DNA of 64,000 nucleotides from Siniperca chuatsi (lineage: Eukaryota > Chordata > Actinopteri > Centrarchiformes > Sinipercidae), in NCBI RefSeq assembly GCF_020085105.1, contig NC_058051.1:20907955-20971954 (forward strand), given 5' to 3'. A program made the position numbers and the translations under genes. The notes under the pieces were generated by a model. The model was not told the origin of the DNA, did no database searches, and saw nothing but the letters and a program-made list of their open reading frames with translations. Each line of letters starts with the position of its first letter. Within the stretch, counting starts at the first letter, position 1. Below are positions 55,612 to 64,000 of this stretch, in pieces.

Positions 55612-58600
55612 ATGGCGTCTTCCGGCGAGGCAACGGTGAATGATCCACACGTGGGTAAAAAGAAGAAGGTAACTACGAATAAGTCATTAATAAGAGGACG
55701 TTACTGCAACCGTGTCAACTTTTGATACCATCAGCTACGACAGATTAACACATACTGACAGACACAGCGTATCATTGACTGATCATTTGCCAGCATCAGG
55801 CAGCTAACGCAAGTAGCGCGGGTGTACGGGGTCCTGGAGGAGCTCGAGCTGACCCCGTTTCTGGGCACAAATAAATACACTTAACTCTCTGTCCTCTCCT
55901 TAAAGTCACTGCTGCTAACTTGCCACCGTTTGCTTCCCTCTAATAGCCTCCAGCTCGTTACTGGCAGGAACCAAAGGAGGAGGGGAAAGATGAAAACAAT
56001 GTGGGAAAAGACGGAGAACAGACTGAACAGGCTCTGCAACAGAAGGAGCAAAAGACACAGAAAGCTAAGAAAAGAAAACAAAAAGAGGATCAAAGCGATG
56101 GAAATAAATTCATATCAGGGGTAAGAGAAAAGAGAATGAAAGGCATTGTTTTGTGACTGACTCAGCATCAATTTGTCACTGTCATTCAGAGAGGTAGGAA
56201 ATAAATCTACAAAATATCACAATATTTTTAATACCAGTAATGTGAATACTATATAAGATTCTTATTATAGGAATGTGTAATGGGGTGTTTCAGGTGCTAA
56301 CAATTCACGGTTTGATGAAATCATTTGTATTCCACGCTGCCTGACAGTGTCACATATATAATAATCTGTATTTTGACATATGAAACATTGACTGACATAT
56401 TTAATATTTTTGGAATTGATTTTTTTAATACAGCGCACTGAATGATGCCTAACAATATGCTTACATTTATATTTCCAATGTAGTATAAAATTCATCTGAA
56501 TTATATTTAGGGATGTGTCGATATATTGGCCAAACATCGGTATCAGCTCATATTCGTCCTGCTGACTGCAAATAGGATGACATTCACTGATGGCAGTGGC
56601 TGATGTTAATCTGTTGTGTCGCATCAATTTTGCACTGGCTAAATTTTGTGTTGGTTATTTGTATTTGTTGTATAGCAGGCTAAAATGGTTTTTGAAGCAG
56701 TTATTTTTCCAAAGATTAATCTTTTTCTTGTGAAAGAAGTTATATTAAAGGTTGTTTCATAATTTTGAATTTAATCGAAGGGCTGAATGACTTTAAAACA
56801 GTTCAGTTATTTTGTTGTAATGAAGATTTTTTGTTTCCCTGGCACAAAATGGTGGAATAAATAACAACAAAAACTAAATATACAACAACAAAAAAAGCAT
56901 CGGCACTGGATATCAGGTACATCCCTAATTATAATTGTAACTGTGGAATGAAACAATGGAGTTTTTTTTGTTTTGTTTTTTTTACCATGTGTTGAATTAA
57001 GAGCCCTGTACTGAATGTTGCAGTGCATACTTTAACTGTGAAGCAGCCTTAAGACCAGAAGAAGATAATGTTTAAGCTATACTGCAATATTGCAATACCC
57101 CAAATTCCAAACAATATCCATTTTCATACTCCAGTATTGATATTATATCAATATAATTAGTGTTTAACAAAATAAATCCAGTGTATTTCTTCTGATTATT
57201 GTTCATACTCCCTCAGAAATTGGACCCTTTCCCTGGGCCTGCTCCTATTCCAGAAGACAGGGTGCAGAAGTTCAAGAGGAAAGATAAAATTAAAAAGGTA
57301 AGCACACCAATGTTTCTTATTTATAATTTCTAGTAAGTAAGTGTTGTTGTCACTAGCCAACATCTCATTCCTTTATTCTTCTCATCATAGCCTCACTGCC
57401 AGCATTACAAGCTGAGAGACATGATAGCTCGCTCAGAGGAAGCTTCAGAAATGGCCCAGAAACAAGCTGCCCGGCTTGACCTTCTACTCCCAGAGGATGC
57501 AGGGTAATTTCTTCTAAAAGTCGCTGTCTGTTTCGTGTCACAGAGATTAAATGACGAAAAATGCCACTGCTTAAAAGTCTGGTTGTGACACATTTCCCTC
57601 TAATTTCAGGTTTCTAGAAGGAGATGAAGACGAGGACACGTGTATGATTTCTCAGGAAGATATTGCAGATGCTGTGGATATAACATCTGGGGCAAAGGTG
57701 GGACACTGACTGGACACTAGTGCAGATGTTGGAAGATTTCGCTTTTTACATCTTAGTGCTGGGGGCCTTAGTTATATTAACAGAGTCTCTATTTTGATCC
57801 TGTTAGGTAAAATGTTACTTTAAATATTGATTTACAGCATAAAAAAAACATGATAAAGTATCTGTTTGTTTTACAAAAACTTTATCTGGCATAAGAAATT
57901 ATTTTATCTCTAAACAAATTCAAGTTTAGACATACTATGTGAATTTTCTGCTGGTTACTTGGGGCATTGCAGGTTTGCATCCCATGTCAGATTTCAGTTA
58001 ATAAACAAAGTACATGGGCTGTGTGTTCCGCTATTACAGAGACTGGGAACAACATGAGCAATATTTAGCACGGGTTGTTCCCAATTAATTTACATATTAA
58101 CATATAACTTGTGAGGGCTTAACTTTAATAGTAGAAAACAAGTAGAACGCTGTGTGTTTTGGAGGATCAAGACTTGGATTACTTATTTGTTGAGTTGTTT
58201 TTCTTTTTTTCCCTACATTTTTTTTAGTTTTTCAAATAGCATGGCACAAGAACAACAACATATCACACCATATATAAACAGTAAAAAACGTACATACACA
58301 GGAAGAAAGTAAGATAAAACAAGAACAAAGAGGCAACGAAAAAGATAGATCAACACTCTCTACGGGGAGATAGTCCATGAGTAGGATCATTTTTCATTTT
58401 GAAAATACAGCTAAGCTCCTTGGCTATGCAGTCCCAAAAACGTGAATGTATTAACATTGCCAGAAAAAATGATTATAATTCCCCTTTTCTCTGTGACATT
58501 TTAAAAAGAGAGGTGATAAGCCATGATCCATCTTGCTCCAAATAGAAGTTATATAATCTTTGGAGAACTGTGTGGTTTGTTCAGTTGTTTTTAAGTTTCA

Positions 58601-61600
58601 AACTGTTCTCTTTTCTCTCCAGTGCAGTCAAACTTAATTTGATAGATAAAAATGTGTTACTTTGTTGTTGTAATTTTATGCTGACATAAGCATACTGTGG
58701 CAAATTATGTTTGGATAACATTTAAGTTAAATATCAAGAGCACTTTTATAGATAGGTTCCCAGGTCTGTTGTTGTTGCCCAGATTGTTTGCCTTTTATTA
58801 ACTTGTTTTTTCTTTCTCCCACGTCCTCCTCAGCATTTTAATCTGAAAATGTCTCAGTTTGGACCATATCGAGTGGATTACAGCAAGACTGGACGGTCAG
58901 TATCACACTCTACATAGTCATTCAAACCATGTATGAAGTGTTTGTCTTGGGGTTGTTTACATCATCAAACAGTCATCTTGATTCAGTGTTAATGGAAGAC
59001 AACAGGTATTTGTGTCCAATAACAGGAAGATGAAAGCAACAGCTAATGATATGAGTCAGTTAGCACAGCATTAAGAGAAAATAAATTCCAGATAGTTTTT
59101 ATTTAAACCTGTAATACTTGATTTTGTTTTACCACTTGGGGGCAGAACAAGAAGCTGTAAACCTAACACATATTATCACCAATTTTTATATTGATATTGG
59201 CTTTTTTCACAGCAGCATTGAAGCGAAAACACAGGGGTAATTAATAAATATCATTCTAATTGGTCCATAGAATAACATCAATGCTATCATTAATGTTATT
59301 AATTACACCGGTGCAGTTCCCAATGGTAGTAAATAAATGGCTTGGTGCTGGGCAGGTAACATACTGTGGGTTTCTCACTGAAAACAGCTGCCTGTCGGTG
59401 CCGATGAAAACACTGAGACTGAACCAAAACAGTAATGTTGCAAAATCAAAATAATGACGCTGAAAGACACTAAAGCACTCTGTAGAGCTGAGGGAAACTG
59501 CAGCGTTTGGTTATAATTCTCTGTGGGTTCATCACTTCAAGCGAACCCTTTCACATTATACATAGTTATTTGATCCATTGTTGATATAGAAATATTGATT
59601 TTAATGTTTGAGTTGTATGTATGTTGTTAACAATGTGTTCTCCTCACTTCAGTCACCTGCTGCTTGGTGGGAGGAGAGGCCATGTTGCTTGTATAGATTG
59701 GCAGTCCAAAGAGCTAATGTGTGAGATAAACGTGATGGAGTCTGTCAATGATATAAAGTAAGCACAAAACAAAGCACAAAACATTGTATATTACAATCAT
59801 GCTTCACCTACCAGGAACTGTGAACATCCTCTTTGTTAATCAAATAAATTTCTGCCTTTATTTAGGTGGCTCCATAGTGAGGCCATGTATGCAGTGGCTC
59901 AGAAGAAGTGGCTGCATATCTATGACTCCAATGGAATAGAGCTTCACTGCATCCGCAAATTCAATGACGTCCTTCGTATGCAGTTCCTCCCCTACCACTT
60001 TTTGCTAGCCACAGCGGTGGGTACATTGAAGACGTACTTCTAGGTTTTGTGCATGATGCATTGTATGTTTATGTTAAATATATTCCATAGAAAAAAAGTA
60101 AACTACCACGCACTCTTATCACCTCTGCACTGATCTATTTAAAAAAGATTGATGTTTTGATGACAAGGACCTTTGTCAAGACTATGTTAAATATATTACC
60201 ACAATAACAAAAAGTTGTTTTTTCTTTTGAATGCTGAATTTGCCACAAACCATGATGTATGAGACACTCAACTGAGAGAGGTTTTCTCTTGGTTAAACCT
60301 TCATTTTATTTTTTCTTTAACTAGGTAAAATCTCATTAAGATTAAAATCTCTTTTTTTCAAGAGAGACCTGGCCAAAAGGGCAGCATTGAAACATTGTTA
60401 CAATAATGACAGTAAATACAAATAACATAAACAGGCTAAGACAGCTTATTACACACTACAAAAGAGTATAGAAAATACCCTGTTAAGGTGCATAAACGCA
60501 TATTGAGTTTCCAAAACTGGGACATGTTTCAAAGTCTGACACTGTGTGTCGTTGTTCCCCCCCCACACACACACAAAATCAAGTTATTTTTTTTAGCCAA
60601 TATTTGTTTACATTTTAGCAAATTGGCACCATTAAAAGTATGCCGAAGTTGCTATTAGCAGTTCCTGTTTGCAGTGATTCTCAGGCAAGTGCTGGTGTGT
60701 TTTTCTATGATTTCTGAGCAGATTTATGGCCATTTCTTGGACAATGGACACTGGAGAAAATGATATTGTCTGGAAGTCACACTAAAACTATGTGTATCAT
60801 GTCTGTGCTTAAGAGTGCTACAAGTTTCCTTCAATACCTGGATGTATCAGTGGGAAAGGAGGTGGCTGCCATCTGCACCAAGACTGGCCGGCTTGACGTG
60901 ATGTGCCAGAACCCTCATAATGCCATCATCCACCTAGGCCACCACAACGGCACGGTCACCCTCTGGTCGCCAAACCAGAAAGAAGCCCTCGTCAAGATGC
61001 TCTGTCACCAGGGTGGCGTGCGCTCTGTCACTGTAGACAAGACGGGCACGTGAGTCACCTTTAAACTTTAGACTTCTTATGTAGGACAAAATAGTATCTT
61101 TACGATTATATTTAGGAATTCTTTTAGACGCAGGAAGCTGTGGATAGTTCTGTATGTTACGTGGAGGCTGCTTCATAATAGTCCCAGTAAAAACATTAAT
61201 CATTAATTATTTACTTTATTCTTTGAGAGTGCTTGACAAAATCCTTTCTTAAACCTTTAACCCCCATCGCCTGGAGATAACATGTTTTTATGGATTCAGT
61301 TGTATACTTGGCCGTGCATTGTACTTGGATCATTTGTCTAATCTATTGATGCAAACAGTGTATCACATGTTCCTATTATCAACTTTCTGTTGTAACAGTC
61401 TGTGAATTGTACATAGTGCTAGCATCTCCCTGGCAGAACAGTCAGTGGTTAAAGCTTAACAACTATGCAATAAATCAATAAATCATAAACAGCTTTATAA
61501 TCAAGTTGAGTAACTATTACATTTTCTGTTGTCAGCAGTTTGTTCAATGTCCACCAGACTGCAATCTTGTATGGTCTCTTTTTTTGGCAGATACATGGTG

Positions 61601-63849
61601 ACATCTGGCATGGATAAAAAGCTGAAGGTATATGACATTAGAGCCTTCAAGCCCCTCAAGTCTTACTTCCTTCCTGCTGGAGCTTCCTGTTTGTCACTGA
61701 GCCAGAGGGGGCTGCTGTCTGCAGCCACCGGGGATATTGTTCAGGTTATTATCACCTCCACACTGCACGATTAATGATTTTCCGTTGAAAAATTATTTAG
61801 CGTCTAGCATGCTCATCAACCTCATCATGTCACCATACTGGCAGCTTTATGAGCATTTACATTGCTCTTGTGTTTTATGGAATAAGTGTCTTTACTCTCA
61901 TATCCTGCCTTTTGTTTCTCACTACTCTTTCCCTATATGATGATATCCCTCCATCTTTTCAGTCTGGTGTATTGCTCTTGAAGTAACTCAATCTGCCATG
62001 GTTCTTCAGTGAAAGTCCATGAATAAAAACAAGTTGAAGCTGAAAAGAAAAAAAAGATCTAGCGCATTTGGAGCAGTGGCGCATTTGGAGCAGTGGTTTG
62101 TTATGAGTGAACACAGCCGGATATTTACCATGAGCAGCAAAATCCCTTCTTTAGTGTGGAGAAAGTGGTAACCACACAGACACAGGGTATTGAAAAATAT
62201 ATGTCACAGTATTGGTGACATGGCTGGGTGGTGACACTTTGTTTTACGCGTCTGCAATTTTCAAATAAAGATCAAGGAAGTTTCCTGTAAAGAATTATGT
62301 AAATTGGTACTAATTATATTCTGAGACACAAAGTTTATGTGAAATAAAGTGTAACTGGTTGGACTGCAAAGTGATCTTTGAGAAGTGAGTTGCTATAGCA
62401 ACACAATAGACCTTTTTCATAGCAGCAAAAGCACAGGCGAAACAAATTTCATCAATAATTGCTCAGTAAATGAAGTGCCCCAGTAAGCCATGACAGTGAG
62501 CCAGCATGCACAATACCAGGGCCCTTAAATTAGCTCACTGCAATAGAATGCAGTGGTTATCCGGTACACCAGTGGTTGTCCTGTCAAGACTACCCTAAAT
62601 GTCTGCTGTGAAAAAAGTCTGAAGCTGACATTTTGTACATTATTGCTTTTAAATTACCTATGACAAATTTTGTATTAGTCATAGGTTCTATGAGTCATTT
62701 TTTATTACAATTTTATTACAGTTGACTTTTTTTGTTGACCCCTCTTCACATATTTCACCCTTAAATCACTTAATCTGTGTCTGTGAAAACTGTCTCTCTG
62801 CAGGTGTACAGGGATGTGTGGAGCACTCCAGTGACTAAACCCTACATGGCTCACAGAGTTCAAAAAACAGTTTGGGGGCTGCACTTCTGTCCCTTTGAGG
62901 ACGTCCTTGGGGTGGGGCACGGAGACGGTTTCACCAGCATGCTTGTACCAGGTCCTACTTGATTTCACACTATACCTACATATTTAAAAGTAGACTGAAC
63001 AACAAGGTTGCACGGAGGAAAACAGGGTCAAAATGAGCACTAGAGAATGATTAGTATATGATGAGTAAAAAAAACTATAAACTATAAGAGCTGCCATCAC
63101 TTAACTTTGAAAATAATCCATGCATTACATTTTTCTGTGCATTAAAACTGTTCCCATCTTTATCTCTGTCCTTCATTTACATGCACAGGTGCGGGAGAGC
63201 CTAACTTTGATGGTTTGGATGCAAATCCATACCGCAGTGCAAAGCAGAGGCAAGAGTGGGAGGTTAAAGCCCTGCTGGAGAAGATCCAGCCAGAGCTCAT
63301 CAGCCTCGACCCCACCGAGCTGGGACAGGTTGACCGCGCCACCTTTGAGCAAAGGCACCAAGACAGGGTCCAAGCTCTGGTCAGTATCTGGAAGAATTTT
63401 ATTGGCACACATCAGATTTTATTTTAAGATGTAGATCTCTACGTTTTAAAATATTGACTCTTGGTCATAATATGTTTATTGTTGTTTACAGACTTCTAAA
63501 AGCAGTTTTTGTCTTCCCAGGGCTTTGACCCACTTGCCAAAGAAAAATTTATTCCCAAGTATAAGAAAAAAGGTCGTAGTTCTGCTGGCAGTGTGGAAAG
63601 ACGCAAGAAACAAGTGGCTCATGTGGACCAGAGGGTAAGTAATTCACAATATAAGATAACAATTGTGATCTTTCAGCTATATCTGCAGTGTTTGGCTCAT
63701 CTCTCTTGACTTGTTTACCTCCTCAGGATGTAATCAAGAAAAGTGTGGAGGACAAAATAAAGATGGAAAAAGAGATAAAGGAGAAGGAGAAGAAGAAGGC
63801 GACAGTGTTATCTAGCCAGAGATCTGCTCTGGACAGATTCAAAAAATAG
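55612..63849 (+). CDS. wdr46: WD repeat protein 46 (BING4/Utp7), 14 coding exons
   Basis: The vertebrate BING4 orthologue, a nucleolar scaffold of the small-subunit processome needed for early 18S rRNA processing. Exons: 55612-55668, 55947-56120, 57217-57297, 57391-57503, 57610-57697, 58834-58895, 59653-59757, 59866-60016, 60814-61049, 61591-61744, 62804-62951, 63189-63379, 63521-63634, 63727-63849. All are in phase with GT-AG introns and give 598 aa, close to the ~610 aa of mammalian WDR46. Order: a Lys-rich, charged N-terminus (about 1-170); WD40 repeats from about 177 ([19 protein letters not shown]) to about 440, including [32 protein letters not shown] and [18 protein letters not shown]; the BING4 C-terminal domain ([40 protein letters not shown]); and a basic tail ([12 protein letters not shown]) ending FKK. 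The first exon is short. It is the only non-SULT host gene in the window and the only one on the plus strand. Confidence 0.96.
56507..56928. mobile_element. Non-autonomous DNA element in wdr46 intron 2
   Basis: Left end TTAGGGATGTGTCGATATAT and right end GGATATCAGGTACATCCCTAA are imperfect inverted termini. The interior has TTGGCCAAACATCGGTATCA. A possible 5-bp flank TTATA occurs on both sides. No coding capacity; family not assigned. Confidence 0.6.
57698..58833. other. wdr46 intron 5; nothing further recognised
   Basis: An intron of 1136 bp, AT-rich, with no convincing exon, RNA gene or complete mobile element. No C/D or H/ACA snoRNA signature was seen by eye in this or the other wdr46 introns. 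Confidence 0.5.
60295..60470. repeat. Interspersed repeat in wdr46 intron 8
   Basis: AACTAGGTAAAATCTCATTA and CAAGAGAGACCTGGCCAAAA are the conserved parts of a widely dispersed teleost repeat. It lies inside the 797-bp intron before exon 9. Confidence 0.55.
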
Positions 63850-64000
63850 AAAAGGAGGACCCTTTGTGCAGACCAAAACCCAGTGACATTCTGTGGGAGT
63901 GACCTTTAAACTTCTTTCAAAGGACACATTTTTTGGACACATTACTCCACTGTGGGAACAAAACACCAACTGCAGAAATTCTGGTTGTAGTCAGCTAGTA

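Overview
This window is vertebrate, almost certainly teleost fish, nuclear DNA. The evidence is split genes with GT-AG introns, fish-type cytosolic sulfotransferases, and a repeat load typical of teleosts: L2/Maui, Rex1-like, Rex3 and RTE non-LTR elements, hAT and Tc1-like DNA elements, and a tRNA-derived SINE. No prokaryotic, organellar or CRISPR features were seen.

The left 52 kb is a tandem array of cytosolic sulfotransferase (SULT1-type) genes, all on the minus strand. Each intact gene has seven coding exons with the exon phases of vertebrate SULT1. From left to right: copy A (first two coding exons only; the rest lies left of the window), copy B (12140-14088, 291 aa), copy C (24565-27019, 293 aa), copy D (31515-34589, the most divergent, 293 aa), copy E (37318-38413, a broken pseudogene) and copy F (50313-52022, 293 aa). 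A, B and C belong to a recent tandem segmental duplication with units of roughly 12.4-13.0 kb. Each unit carries a SULT promoter, a degenerate LINE, older relict SULT exons, an L2 element, a hAT/LINE composite and the 3' end of the next SULT gene. The units differ by a nested Rex3 insertion with a 15-bp target duplication (unit 2), a deletion of about 3.7 kb (unit 2), and a loss of about 0.6 kb that removed a relict SULT exon (unit 1).

Between copies E and F (39-49 kb) lie an almost intact but dead RTE-type LINE on the minus strand, further LINE 3' ends, a hAT-like MITE with near-perfect target duplications, and two L2 fragments on the plus strand. From 52.1 to 55.5 kb no protein gene was recognised; there is one weak candidate for a terminal exon of a non-coding transcript.

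The right end holds wdr46 (plus strand, 14 coding exons, 55612-63849, 598 aa), the vertebrate BING4/Utp7 orthologue of the small-subunit processome, with a CRE/ETS-type promoter just upstream. The SULT genes are predicted to conjugate small phenols, steroids or xenobiotics using PAPS in the cytosol. They are functionally unrelated to wdr46, which is simply the syntenic neighbour. No wholly new biological system was found. The most interesting signals concern the birth and death of SULT copies: relict exons, altered splice acceptors, a possible in-frame upstream exon in copy F, and a hairpin present downstream of copies B and C but only half-present in D.
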